A stretch of 44,495 bases of DNA from Gymnopilus junonius (lineage: Eukaryota > Basidiomycota > Agaricomycetes > Agaricales > Galerinaceae), in assembly GCA_015501075.1 (NCBI GenBank), contig JADNYJ010000278.1, positions 1 to 44,495 of the forward strand, read 5' to 3'. This document shows positions 1-10,699 of the stretch, piece by piece; the stretch's first letter is position 1, and the number at the start of each line of letters is the position of its first letter. The notes below the pieces were generated by a model, which saw nothing but the letters and a program-made list of their open reading frames with translations, did no database searches and was not told the origin of the DNA. Both the position numbers and the translations under genes were made by a program.

Positions 1-25
1 ACGAATAATTATTTTAACTCTGTAG

Positions 26-298
26 AGCGATTTGCCCGACCTTGACTTCCTGATAAAGCTTCTACGATTGCGAAAGATAGAAATGCTTACTCTTCCGAAT
101 ATTAAAGGAGACGACAGGCGGGAATTTGCCAGAACACTTGTGGAGCACCTTCTCAAATTGCAGAAGAGGGATGGGGAGGCGAAGGAAGCTATCTTGCATT
201 GGGCCACCAATAAATTTCCAGAGAAAAACAATCCTTCCAGCTCCCCCGTCAAAATGAAGTGGTCTAGGCTACTCAATGGCATTATAATACATGTTTAA
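26..298 (+). CDS. Last exon of an F-box-associated protein (5' part outside window)
   Basis: This is the 3'-terminal exon of a gene whose start lies left of the window. A splice acceptor (TGTAG ending at 25) opens the frame in phase 0, and the stop is at 296-298. The roughly 90 encoded residues align well with the last exon of the next gene (1597-1839): both contain a leucine-rich stretch (LLRLRKIEM against LLHLRRIEI), then LxxLL-QK-DGE-KEA-LHWA. The two genes are therefore tandem paralogues in the same orientation. In the complete neighbour this exon ends an F-box/leucine-rich-repeat-like protein, so a substrate-adaptor role in a ubiquitin ligase is inferred for this one as well. The function of this C-terminal module itself is not known to me. 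Confidence 0.6.
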   Translation, partial: SDLPDLDFLIKLLRLRKIEMLTLPNIKGDDRREFARTLVEHLLKLQKRDGEAKEAILHWATNKFPEKNNPSSSPVKMKWSRLLNGIIIHV

Positions 299-490
299 TA
301 CCGTTATTTGCGATAGAAAAATGGCCCTGACACTAACTATTGTCAGTCGCTGGTCATGATTTTTGTGTCGAAGCGGCTTAACAGGACGTTGCGGTTGCTG
401 TGTGGGAGGCTAAAATTAGTCTTCGCGCAAGGGGTGTTCTCACGCCTCTCACTTCCTTTCGCTCTGAGTACCATACGGCTGATTTTAGTC

Positions 491-1839
491 ATGACTACTT
501 CCAAGTCTATTTCTAAGAAGGCTCGTACTTCGATTGGCAGCAAGGATCAACAGCTTCAAAAATGTGACCATCCAGTGAAAGAGAAACATCAGATATCTGC
601 GTTAAGAATGCGAGTGGATTCTCTGTTACCCCAGTTGAACTGCTTTCAGAAATCGCATCGTACATTCCGAGACCCGTCGATCCGTTATCTACCGAGCGCT
701 GGTGCTCACTTTTCAGCGACTCAGATGCAAGGGAATACCTAGCTTGGCGAAAAACGTTATCATCCCTCTCAAGGACGTGCAGGCACTGGCGAGGGTTCTT
801 TTGGCCACAGCTATGGAGGAGGATTGAAATATGTGAAGGAATGTATGTGGACTTGGAGGAGCATACAAAGCTTTCGAAGGAACGGGAGAAAGAGAGAGTT
901 TTCAACGTTGAATTGGTCCGTCAGCTCGAGATTATCACGGTGCGTGATCCTTATCTTGCGGACTACGTCAAGTGAGTGTGGCATCCATTGCTTCCTGTCC
1001 TCCGTTCCTGAGCCATGATAAAATGCTAGGGAAATAAATATTGAGGTGGTTGAGTTCTCAATCAAGCCGGTTTTGGTCGAGCTGGCTCGTTGCCTTTCCC
1101 TTTTCTCCAACCTTCGGCATGTCAAAATCCAGGTTCTGCGGACAAACAAGACCGAGAGCAGTTTGGCAAGCATTGTAGGAAGTGTATTCTCCAAGCGCAA
1201 ATATCCGCAGATTCGCTCTGTGGGTATCTGTAATATGTCTTATCCATTTCTATCTGCCTGTCCGGAAGCGCGCTCTGTCAGCTGGAGATGGTCCTATTTT
1301 CATCAATTTAGATATCAAGATAATTTCAGTCCTCAAGCTCGCCTTCCTGTCTGGCCTTGGGTAGAAAAGCTCCAGTTGACTATTCCATCTGCTGAATACC
1401 TGGAAGGTAATGCTTTCTACTCCTGAAAATTATTCAAGGAAATTGAGATAACATTGTTCTTCAGAAATTGCTGGAGCTGTTCCGAATGTCCATGAATTCA
1501 TTTTGAAAGGGGATTCATGGTTTATGGTAAGTAATTTTTGATTACTTACATTAATTTTGTTTTTCACCCTTCTATTGCTTGTCGTCTCTGTCCCAGCCTG
1601 GACTCTCTACCTTGAATTTCATTCCGAGGCTTCTTCACTTGCGAAGGATTGAGATTTTTGTGGTCATGAATCTCATGCATGATTGGAAGAGGTTTTTTAA
1701 AACAGTAATAGAGAATTTGCTCGAGGTGCAGAAGCAGGATGGGGAGGACAAGGAAGCTGTGTTGCACTGGGCTGCCTTTCCATCTGACACCGAGGCAATA
1801 ATGGAGACAAAGGTTCTCCCTGCTCCCCGGCATTATTAA
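491..1839 (+). CDS. F-box domain protein, tandem paralogue
   Basis: Four exons join in frame: about 491-971, 1030-1406, 1465-1526 and 1597-1839, with introns of 58, 58 and 70 bp that have GT-AG ends. Exon 1 encodes an F-box-like helix pair (SVTPVELLSEIASYIP, then LSSLSRTCRHWRGFFWPQLW), the usual layout of Agaricomycete F-box proteins. The rest is leucine-rich and ends in the module shared with the gene before it. F-box proteins bind Skp1 and bring substrates to SCF ubiquitin ligases; the substrate here is unknown. The start is the weak point. ATG 491 opens a Lys-rich frame, but the F-box lies in another frame that is open only from 568, so a frame change is needed between 568 and 622. No intron of normal size fits, so an indel (pseudogene or sequence error) is possible. 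Confidence 0.65.
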
Positions 1840-2900
1840 GACTATGACTATATAGTAGCTCTCCTGCTGAGGGGGGTTCCCAGTCATTCTACCTGCGTAT
1901 TTAACGTACGTTCTATGTATAAATGGGCCTCCCTAGTTTAAATTGGCCGAAATTGGAAGTGATGTTCAAGCGCCGGGTTATATCACCTTGATAATAAGGG
2001 GTCTTGAGGCAAGACAGTGCGATCATGGCTACCGATCGAGGAAATGGTGGAAGACGCGCCGTGTGATAGTAACATCAATTTGGAAGAGGCCAGATACGAG
2101 AACACGAATGATGGATCGTTTCAGGATACCGGTACATTTTCTGAGGAAATGCTTTGATTCATAGAAGCGTTACTTGGTCGAGATCAAAAGAACCGTTCAC
2201 AGGAAAGGAAAGTACTAGTATTTGAGGCCAGGCAAGTAGATACAAATCGCCAGCTGAGTTATCGCGATGGTGCGATAGATTGGGTGCCAATGACCAGAAT
2301 GAATCCGCTGCGGATTTCAGAGACGGCACTCCGTCAAGCACGTCCTCAAGAGGAAACAAATATGTAAAAGCGTAGAAACGTTACGTAGTCCATGTTGAAA
2401 GAGCTTTTTACATGTACAGAAATTGAACTTACCAATCAGAGGCGTCATTTCTGTCGTAAGGACTTTGATTCAATGACGCTAGAAGAGGCAGATGTGCATG
2501 TAGTGTCCAAGGCGACAAAGGCAAGGACAAAGAAGAGCGAAAGGATACTGAAAGCCGCAGAGAAGTTTTTGTCGGGGTATGTACCGAGGCGGAGAAGCCG
2601 TGTCGGAAGACCAGTCAATAGGAGAGGGATGTTCAAGATTTCTGTCGCATGTCAACTGTAAAGAGCTGGAAAAGGGAATATGTCGTGTCCACAGTGATAC
2701 AGGCAAAGACGAGGAAGAGCAGAAAAAGCTGCAGAGGAGGGTAGATTACATGAGTCAAATTGCTGGTGTAGACGATAGATAGAATCATAGATACGATTGA
2801 GTGAAGAGGTGAGTGCCGTACTAAACGCCTTGCGCAGCAACCTGGTTTCATGGTAATTACGCGTTCTAGGTCGTTCCACTGTCAGGGTGTTTCGTCGATG
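1840..2900. other. Intergenic stretch with degenerate coding-like segments
   Basis: I could not assign a gene here. In frame +1 the segment 2041-2365 reads like coding sequence: an acidic, polar protein beginning MVEDAPCDSNINLEEARYE. It is broken by one TGA near 2154 and ends at a TAA near 2365. Further on, two short segments (about 2494-2545 and 2681-2735) resemble each other and encode VVSKATKARTKKS and VVSTVIQAKTRKS. This suggests a small internal duplication in a decaying gene. No domain is recognisable. Confidence 0.3.
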
Positions 2901-3014
2901 TCGATGTCGACGTCAGGCGTCAAATGGGTTTACATATGGTGATCGTCAGTGATAGAAAAGGGAATTGAGCTCCGGTCGCCCATTCCAGCGCCCGCGAAGC
3001 CGACGCTTACTCGC

Positions 3015-3059
3015 GGATCGTCCGGCCGGTCGAGGACCGGCACAAGATTCGCACGATCC
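3015..3059. repeat. Nested inverted repeats upstream of the uL23 gene
   Basis: Outer arms GGATCGT (3015-3021) and ACGATCC (3053-3059) enclose a second perfect inverted repeat, CCGGTC-GAG-GACCGG (3026-3040). The structure lies about 85 bp before the donor of the leader intron, so it is either in the promoter or in the 5' untranslated exon. It could fold as a hairpin in RNA or bind a dimeric factor. No experiment or family knowledge supports either reading. Confidence 0.5.
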
Positions 3060-3143
3060 GAAAACGGCAACGCCATCAGTAGAGTACCAGTAACGCCCCC
3101 ATCGCCAACAACATCGTCCAGGGCCTCCCTTTTCCTCTTCAAG

Positions 3144-3386
3144 GTGAGGACGAATCTATGATTTTTGAATGTGGGATTGGTAGCTGGGGGTGTGGAGGGT
3201 CGGTTTGGGTGGGTTTGAGGGTGATTTGATAGCTGGGAGGGGTGGATGCGGTTTGTTGGAGGTGGATGTACCTTTGGTTGGAAGTTTTGGGTTGGGAGGT
3301 TTCGAGTGGTTGGAATTGCTGCATTTCGAGGTGTTGGTTTTGGGAGGATTGGTTCGCTGACCTGTGTTGCGTTTGATGTTTTGCAG
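3144..3386 (+). other. Leader intron of the uL23 gene
   Basis: The donor AAG|GTGAGG at 3143/3144 and the acceptor TTTGCAG at 3386 define a 243-bp intron lying 12 bp before the start codon. It is G/T-rich and longer than the coding introns. Long first introns close to the ATG are common in ribosomal protein genes. The leader frame before the donor is open and in phase with the ATG but contains no in-frame ATG, so translation should begin at 3399. Confidence 0.65.
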
Positions 3387-3398
3387 ACTCTTCAAGAA

Positions 3399-4127
3399 AT
3401 GGCCACCACAAAAACACCCAAGGGCAAGGCCGCTGCCCCCAAGAGTGCGTACGCTCGAGCTATTGAGATTCCATTGGACACGCCGGCTGACGTTCATCGG
3501 TTGTGTTTTGTCTGCAGAGGCTGGATCGAAGGAGACCAAGGCCAAGCAGGCCAAAAAAGCCGCTCTGCAAGGCGCGCACTCGCACTCGTCGCGCAAGACG
3601 AGGACCTCGGTGTCGTTCCACCGCCCCAAGACTCTGCGTCTCGCCCGCGACCCCAAGTACCCCCGCAAATCGGTCCCTCATGTGCCCAGGATGGATCAGT
3701 TCAGGACTATTGTCTCGTGCGTATTTCTTGTTCTTGGTTTAGCCGGCTTTCGGCTCATGCGGGGGCAGACCGCTGAACACTGAGTCTGCGATGAAGAAGA
3801 TCGAGGAGCACAACACCCTTGTCTTCATTGTCGACCTCAAGGCCAACAAACGCCAGATCAAGGATGCTGTGAAGAAGCTGTACGACGTCCAGGCCCTCAA
3901 AGTTAACACTCTCATCCGGTACGTTTATTCTTGCTCGTTCTTTCACTAGATTCAATCGATGTACTGACGTGGATGGCATTAGACCTGATGGCAAGAAGAA
4001 GGCGTACGTCCGTCTGACACCTGATCACGATGCGCTGGACGTGGCCAACAAGGTCCGTACTTTTTTTTTATGGTGCGGTGTGATGCGGTGTGCTGACGCA
4101 CTGGATTGACAGATTGGTTTCATCTAA
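3399..4127 (+). CDS. RPL25: 60S ribosomal protein uL23 (L25 of yeast, L23a of animals)
   Basis: Component of the large cytosolic ribosomal subunit. It binds 25S rRNA near the exit tunnel and is the docking site for SRP and nascent-chain factors. Exons 3399-3444, 3518-3716, 3769-3918, 3983-4052 and 4113-4127 join to 480 bp, giving 159 residues, the expected family length. The Lys/Ala-rich N-terminus is followed by the conserved core: [17 protein letters not shown], then [50 protein letters not shown] and the terminal IGFI. The four coding introns are 73, 52, 64 and 60 bp with GT-AG ends. The context AAGAAATGG at 3399 suits a strong start. The gene looks intact and has clean CG content. Confidence 0.97.
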
Positions 4128-4538
4128 ATCAGTTGGTGGGAATAGATGGCGGCGGGGCGTAGGCCGATGCGGGGCACTCATTTTTTCTGTCGTTTTTCTT
4201 TCGCCTACATACACATATGTTGTCCGTATACTGTTCTATGCCTTGGCTGCTATGATATTTTACTATGGAAAGGCGAAAAGTGCGAAGAAACGGAGGGTGA
4301 AATGATAAGCCGATGAGCGGGCGTTGCTGTGCATTTGGCCGAAACAGGGCTGGGAATAAACAAGCAGACGATCTTTGCTTCTTTCTTTTCGTTCCTCTCC
4401 TTACGAACCCTTGGACGAACCGACTCCTTTTCCGTGCTAACACAGCAATCCACGCTCTTTCTTTCTTTTCTGGCGGTCATCCTCTACTGCCGTCCTGGCT
4501 TAACAGCACTTCCCCCTTTCAACCAGAGAAAAAGAAAA

Positions 4539-7048
4539 ATGGTGCATCTTCACCTCGCCACCCTTTTCTTCTTGGTTTCCTCGTCTCTCGCTGCCCATTC
4601 GTCCAATGCCAACTCCCATGCTCGTCGCTCCATCGACATCGCCAAGAGGGGCGGCATTCTCGATAATATCGTCCCCAATATTGTTGATAGTATTCCGGGC
4701 ATCAATGGAGGTGGCGCTAGCAGTGAGTGCTGCGTGTGAGGCTTTATTGTTGTCCTGATGTTGTCTTTTTTTTTCCTGTAGATCCCCTGAACATTGCTGG
4801 TGGCGGAGGCACAGGCAGCAGCAGCACCTCTTCGTCGTCCTCGAGCTCGTCCAGCACTGAGAGCTCGACGACTTCGGCTACCACCACTACTTCCGACACG
4901 ACGACCTCGACTTCCTCTTCTACGAGCTCGTCCTCTTCGTCTTCTACCTCTTCATCTTCTACTTCCTCGTCTTCTGACATCACCACCTCATCCACCCCCT
5001 CTAGTACTGCTGTAACAACTCCCCTCAGCACTCCCCTCAGCAATACCGGAACTGACAGTACCAGCCTTTTGCCTGCCACTTCGGTGTCCGACTCGACCAC
5101 GTCCAGCGGTGATGGGACCACCATCACCTCTCCGCCCGTGTCTAGTCCTACTGACACTTCATCAAGCACTGCGACGACGTCTACAGACCCTTGCCTTGTT
5201 GGCTTTTTGGGACCGCTTGGTGATGGTGTTTGCAGTATAGTTAGTGGGGTCACCAGCGCCGTTGGTGGACTTGGCCCGACGACGTCTTCTTCGGACACTC
5301 CCACAACCAGCCCTACTAATACTCCCACAACCAGCCCTACAGACACCCCTACAACCAGCCCTACAGACTCACCCACGACTAGCCCTACAGACTCACCAAC
5401 GACTAGCCCTACAGATTCACCGACGACCAGCCCAACGGATTCACCCACTTCAGACGCGGGTCCTACCACCACTACTTCGTCTGCCCCTGGAAATATCCTC
5501 AGCTCCATCATTTTCCATTGGCGTCCAGTGTCTTCGTACCCCCGCCGACGTCTGTTTCATCGTCGGACACAAGTTCCATTACCGATGCGCCCACTTCGGC
5601 TTCGGATGGACCCACCTCGGCGTCGGGTTCGCCTACCAGCGCTCCTCCCACTTCTGACCAGGCTCCTCCTACGTCTGATCAGGCCCCCTCCGACCTCAGC
5701 TAGTTCGTCCTCAACGTCAGGTTCCTCCCAGCCCACGTCTATTATCACGTCCTGTCCCGCTTTCCGCTCCTCCGACCACTACCTCTTCGTCGACACCTAT
5801 CATTAGCTTCCCCGGCGGAAATTCAACGGTGTCGGGTGATATCACCTCGGGTGTGACGACCAGCACCACTGCGGGGTGACCCTCTTGTTACCACTATCAC
5901 CAGTATTTCGGTGGACCCTGCGTTGTCTTTCGTCCTGACAGAGTCTTCGCTGGCTCTCGCCTCCATTGCGACCACTACGCCTTCTATGACACTCACTGAC
6001 CCCGACCAGGCGACTACCACTATTTCCATTCCTTCGGGCTCAGCGGCCACTGCTGAAACGACTCCCAGTGTTTGCACCTCTCCCGACGGGTATCCCTGGA
6101 AGGATTTTGCCTGCGAAACCAACTGTCGTCCGATACGGCTCTGGGGTGGATATACGTTTGATCAGTATCTTGTTCACTCCGGAGCTCAACTGGCCGTTTG
6201 TGGTGGACAGTTCGATTTCGAGCAGTCAGATTTTCGCGTATATCCCTGTGCTGATCGAGGCTGCGCTGGGTATCAGTGGTACGTCTTAGTTCTCAAAAAA
6301 AATTTGTGGGTGCTGATAATAAATGGATCATTTAGGTTCTCAGATTTACACTTTTGCTCTCCAAGTCTACGTCCCGACAGACTATCAAGGGCCCTCGGAC
6401 GCTTCTAACCTTGGCACTATGTGGCTCGGTTATATTCCCACGGGCCTCGTCGATGAACTTGCGGCAGAAATCAAAGTCAAGACGTCGGCATTCTACACCG
6501 GCGTATCCGACAACGTCGCCCAAAGCCTTGCGCAGCGCGTCAACTCGGGCTTCTCCCTCCGTTCCGTTTCTGCCTCCGCCGGACCCGGCTCAGCCGATCC
6601 TGGATCGGACGGCTCGTCCCTCTCGGGCGCGGTGAGCTCGAGCAGCGGCTCCGGTGGTGCGAGCAAGAGTAGACAAGACGCGATTATCGGCGTGGTCAGC
6701 GCCCTGGGCGCTATCGCGCTCCTAGTTCTCGTGTTCCTCGTCTATAGGTCCTTGAAGCGCAGAAGACAGCTTGCGCACCACCGTCTCTCCGATCCTCCTG
6801 ACATGATGGGCGTTCGTCCGGAAGGAAGGGAGTTTGATGAGGACAGTGTTGGCGGCGCGAGGAGACGAAGCTTCTATTTCGCGGAGGACTCGTTGAGGGG
6901 ATATCAGGCCGAGAGGCCCGAGGCGGATCTTATTCAGTTCGATGGACATGTACAAGGCGGACAGCAGCCGCAGGCGATGAGCCAGAGGAGGGTGGTGCCT
7001 GCTGCGATTTCAGCGCCGATCTTGAGGGAGAGTAGCATGAATTGGTGA
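4539..7048 (+). CDS. MSB2: Msb2-like signalling mucin with apparent frame breaks
   Basis: Membrane sensor expected at the cell surface, where Msb2-type mucins feed the filamentous-growth/HOG MAPK pathways. Exon 1 (4539-4722) starts with a signal peptide (MVHLHLATLFFLVSSSLAA), and a dibasic KR follows near residue 37. Exon 2 (4782-6278) is a long Ser/Thr/Pro mucin region with octapeptide repeats. It then enters a folded domain with ELNWPFVVDSS and SSQIFAYIPVLIEAALGIS. Exon 3 (6336-7048) continues with YTFALQVYVP and LGTMWLGYIP, one membrane helix (about 6680-6745), a basic stop-transfer RSLKRRR and a cytoplasmic tail of roughly 95 residues. The juxtamembrane domain matches my knowledge of the Hkr1-Msb2 homology region. 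The mucin part changes frame five times (near 5514, 5693, 5760, 5876 and 6065), each time at a short homopolymer. Either the sequence has run-length errors or the gene is recently broken. Confidence 0.7.
5299..5442 (+). repeat. Six 24-bp repeats in the mucin region
   Basis: Six direct units encode PTTSPTNT, PTTSPTDT and four copies of PTTSPTDS, followed by a partial PTSD. The third positions vary (ACC/ACT/ACG, TCA/ACC), so the array is not brand new. Such Thr/Ser/Pro repeats are O-mannosylation platforms in fungal mucins, and copy number often varies between strains. Confidence 0.9.
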
Positions 7049-8204
7049 GAGGGGTTGATGATCTTTTCCAATGATTTTCATGATCCCCCGCTGCCTCTTT
7101 CGCTCTTGCCCCTCACACCCTCCCTTGCTTTCTTGTTCCCGACAAGCACAACCTACATCCCCGTGATTTCGTCATTTTTTCACAACATTCACACTCTCAC
7201 CAACTCTACTCTACACCTCCCTGTCATTTATTTAATCCGCCCTCTTCTTCCGAGTTTCCAAAAAAAACATCGGACAATTTTTTTTCTTGCTTGTTCTTTT
7301 TTGCTCGCCGGGACGCAGCAATGTTTTGCCCCTCCTTTGTTGTACCCAGTCGGTGGGACGATGAACTGAACTACTGATTTCTTCTTGCTTTTTTTGATCT
7401 ACTCGATCATGATCTGCTTTTACATACTTGTTTTTTTTTTGGTGGTTTGCTTGTTTTTAACTTATTTTTTATGCACAATATATACCTTTTTTTTTTTTTT
7501 TGTGAATCAATCCCCCGTGTCTCTTAAATAGATTGATGTTGTTTATATACAAACTTGTTATTATTGCTTCCTGTCTTTTATTCCAATTGACTGGTTGACA
7601 TTTTTTTTATGTGTGCTTAACTAGCTTGCTTTTGCTTCTTTCTTTGATGCTTGCTAGTGACGTTGATGTTCTTTATGGGTTGATAGGTTGTAGACTTTGG
7701 AATAAAAAAAAGTCTGTCCTTATTAAAGCCAACCTTTGGGGATGGTGCATGGGGATACATCATTGTGGTTTTTTTTTTGTTATTGATTTAATTGACCATT
7801 GGGGCAAACCCTATGTAGGTGAATAACCCCTCCTCCCTGTCCTCTGCATGCTGTCTACTGTATGTATTCCAGATACCAAGTCCTTGGGTCAGAGCCCAGG
7901 TTTGTAGACCTGTCAAGTGGCTAACATTGACTATGTGCTATAAAAGCTATGGGAATAGAGTAAATTATGTGTGTTACAGTCGTTTGCATGAGAAATTGCC
8001 GCACTACTTTTTGGAAAAAGCGTGACGTGATGGTCATCTGCCTGAAGTAGTTCCCAAAATAGCAGCCAGACCAGTCCCGACTCCCCAGCCCCAGTGTCAG
8101 AGATCAAGCTCTCATCGTCTTACCAGCAAATCCTTGTAGATATACCTCGACTGTAGTGTACATAGATAGCATAATTCAGCAGTCAGTAAAGGTAAAGCCA
8201 CTAT
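7049..8204. other. 3' flank of the mucin gene and composition boundary
   Basis: No gene is visible. The first part holds pyrimidine-rich sequence and many T runs (for example near 7429-7440 and 7490-7501), which fits a 3' untranslated region and terminator zone. From about 7820 the composition changes: CG dinucleotides become rare and TG/CA common, and this continues through the transposon zone. A few CGs remain at 7980-8150. Confidence 0.5.
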
Positions 8205-8582
8205 TTATTCTGTGGCCTCCTTTGCGACCTTCTTTTTCAACTTTTCCAAGCGCTTGAGTGTATGGGAAACTGTTGAGATTGAAACATCGACTTTGTGATA
8301 TTGATGCAAGTTTTCTTTAATTTCATTCTGGTATAGGCAGGGTTGGGCATCAAGTAAACCAGAGACATAGTTTGTGTCTCTCGTGTTCAGAATTCATGGT
8401 CCAGCCTGAGGTTTTGCATGAGGGTTGCTGATGACACCATAATCCCTATGGAAGCTGAGGACATTTCGAACCATCTGCACTGAACACTTAGCTAGGCCCA
8501 CTATTTCCTTCATGCTTATCCCCATTTCCTCATGCCAGGCAACAAAACATTCATGCAGTTTAGTAGTCAGATGAGGTGCCAT
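8205..8582 (-). pseudogene. Tc1-like transposase, N-terminal fragment
   Basis: Read from 8582 leftward, the frame encodes a homeodomain-like helix-turn-helix: a conserved PHLTTKL start, EMGISMKEIVGLAKCSVQ, then MVRNVLSFHRDYG. After a TGA at the place where an Arg is expected, it continues with DTNYVSGLLDAQP, ENLHQYHKVDVSISTVS and HTLKRLEKLKKKVAKEATE before a stop at 8205-8207. This is the DNA-binding half of the Tc1-type transposases common in Agaricomycetes. The DDE catalytic half, which should follow at lower coordinates, is absent. It is a dead fragment, probably cut by a deletion at about 8205. Confidence 0.7.
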
Positions 8583-10609
8583 GAAGGAGGAAGAAAAAGA
8601 GACAGAGACATCATTGATGCATCACATTCCGAAGGCATGGTCAATGGATCTCGGATGAAAGGGTCACCCAAATTTGGTTGCACCCCTGGGACCTGGTCAC
8701 ATCACACAAATGCTGAAAAAGTGGTGCAGCAATTTCTCATGCAAATGACTGTAATGTAAATAAGTTAAAAGATAGCAAGAAATTTTGAGAAAGATAAACA
8801 AAACAAAGTGAAATGATGTTTAGACTGTGAAAAATATAGCAGTTGGGGCTTATCTAATCTCCTCCTTGCAATACATAAAGGTGCACAGGGCTGCTATAGA
8901 TGTTGATGAGACACTCCACATTGTCAGTGAGCTTCTGGAGCATTTCAGCCCAGAAGTTGTCCTGGATCATGATTCCTTGAGCTTCATCATGGAATTCACT
9001 TTGGTATTACACTAGCACCCAAAGCTACAGTTGGGCTCCATTGTGAATGGTTAGACTACTTCTGGGAGGCCTCAAAGTAGGAACCATCCTCCCTGGTTTG
9101 TGTCAGTGATAGTAGCTGATCAGCAGACCAGAGCAAGTAGGCTATTGCAGCCTTGCTTGTCTTTCACCAGGGTACTGAGGTGTTTTCATCTAGGTACATG
9201 GCTGGGAGTGTTCTTGCAGAGGATGCAGAATTGTACTCCTTACATACCACAATTGTCAGGGCTTGTGCTGTGGATAATTGCAACTACATTATTATCTTCA
9301 TCAGCAAAATGTGATTTCAGGCCATAGAGTGGGTATATGCCACAGACAGACAAATATAGCAACAGGGTTTGGATCGGCTAGTATGTCATAGTCCATAGCA
9401 TCCATAGAACTATGTAGCACTGCACCTGTGCTATGCAGCTCTATGCAGCTCTGTCCACAAATTATCAGGTGATTATATAGAGATCTATAAAATATGTCAT
9501 GTGCCTTGCCTCCCAGGCCCATCAATGAACTCTTCCTTAAGTTCAATGATCTCACCCTAAACTTCCAAGCCTACCATATTATATAAACATTTGAAAGTTT
9601 GAATTTATTAATATTGCTATCCTTTGTCTTTCCCCTCATCATTGTTAGCCCTTTCCACCCCCTTCATCTCCTTCTCTTCATCCCCCCCCTTCATCTCCTC
9701 TCTTCATTTCCCTTCTATTCATCCCTTCTATTCATCCACCTCTCCTTTGTCAATTGTGGCTGACATCTGTCACCCAATTTCCACCACAAGTCCAGCTGAT
9801 GTCTGGCATGAGTGGCATCCTTTTCATAATATTGTATGTTTCATTTATATAAACCATTCAAAAGTTCTTACTAACTAATTGGACAGATACTTAGGTCTTT
9901 GTTTTGTAGTGATTGTGGAGAGGTTGGGGGATTAATAGGATGTCAAGGGTGGTCTTGAGTGGTGTGTGACATTGATTTGGGATACATAAGTCTGAAATCA
10001 ACAAAGTCATGTGATATATTTTAGTCACACTGCCATGTACCACCAACATAGTATTATGTAGTACCTAAGAGTTTAGTTCATTACCTTGTATTGTAGACTT
10101 AGCATGTAAATATATAACTTTTCCCTCTACTTATTGTCATATTATTATTATTATCATATTAGAACCAAATTGAGCTATTCAAATAATAATATATGTTATT
10201 GCTATCAAGTCCTGTACATTGCTGACACCTGACTCTACAGTTCTATGGAGTGGCAGTGTAGTTCTGCATAGCAACATGTAGAAGGTGCATGAGTCCATAT
10301 ATAGAAGAAGCATTCTATGGCTCTATGGTGCTACATAGAACTGCCTAGCACTGGACAGCCCACCCACATTTTGCTGATGGAGGATAAACTACCCTTAGGA
10401 CTATCCATATTGCCCTTCTGGGACCAGCACAATACTATAGGCTGATCTATTGGGATTTTCCATATTGCTCTCTAGAGCAATGTCATTGTGCTGAAGGCAG
10501 ATAAAGATATGAAGATATGAAGATCAGAGCAGCCAAAGTCAAGGACAGCAAGGATCCTGGATCAAAGAACTGAGCATCAGGAGAAGACCAGGAAAATTAG
10601 TGGGAATTT

Positions 10610-10638
10610 TTTCTTTCTTTCTTTCTTTTCTTTTCAGC
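10610..10638. repeat. TTTC microsatellite
   Basis: A run of TTTC units that ends in slightly irregular TTTTC. It lies just before the possible polypurine-tract region of a decayed LTR element. Confidence 0.8.
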
Positions 10639-10699
10639 TTGCTTTTCAATTTTTATTTTCATTCTCATTCAACCAATTTCATTTTTTTTCATAATTGAT

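Noticed and set aside
2949..3161. Open plus frame reading into the leader exon of the uL23 gene, in phase with its ATG
   Set aside because: It has no in-frame ATG and the protein family starts at [10 protein letters not shown]; treated as untranslated leader and promoter.
4744..5511. Long minus-strand open frame (255 codons) rich in Val/Glu/Gly
   Set aside because: It is the mirror of the Ser/Thr-rich mucin repeats; the composition alone keeps the opposite frame open.
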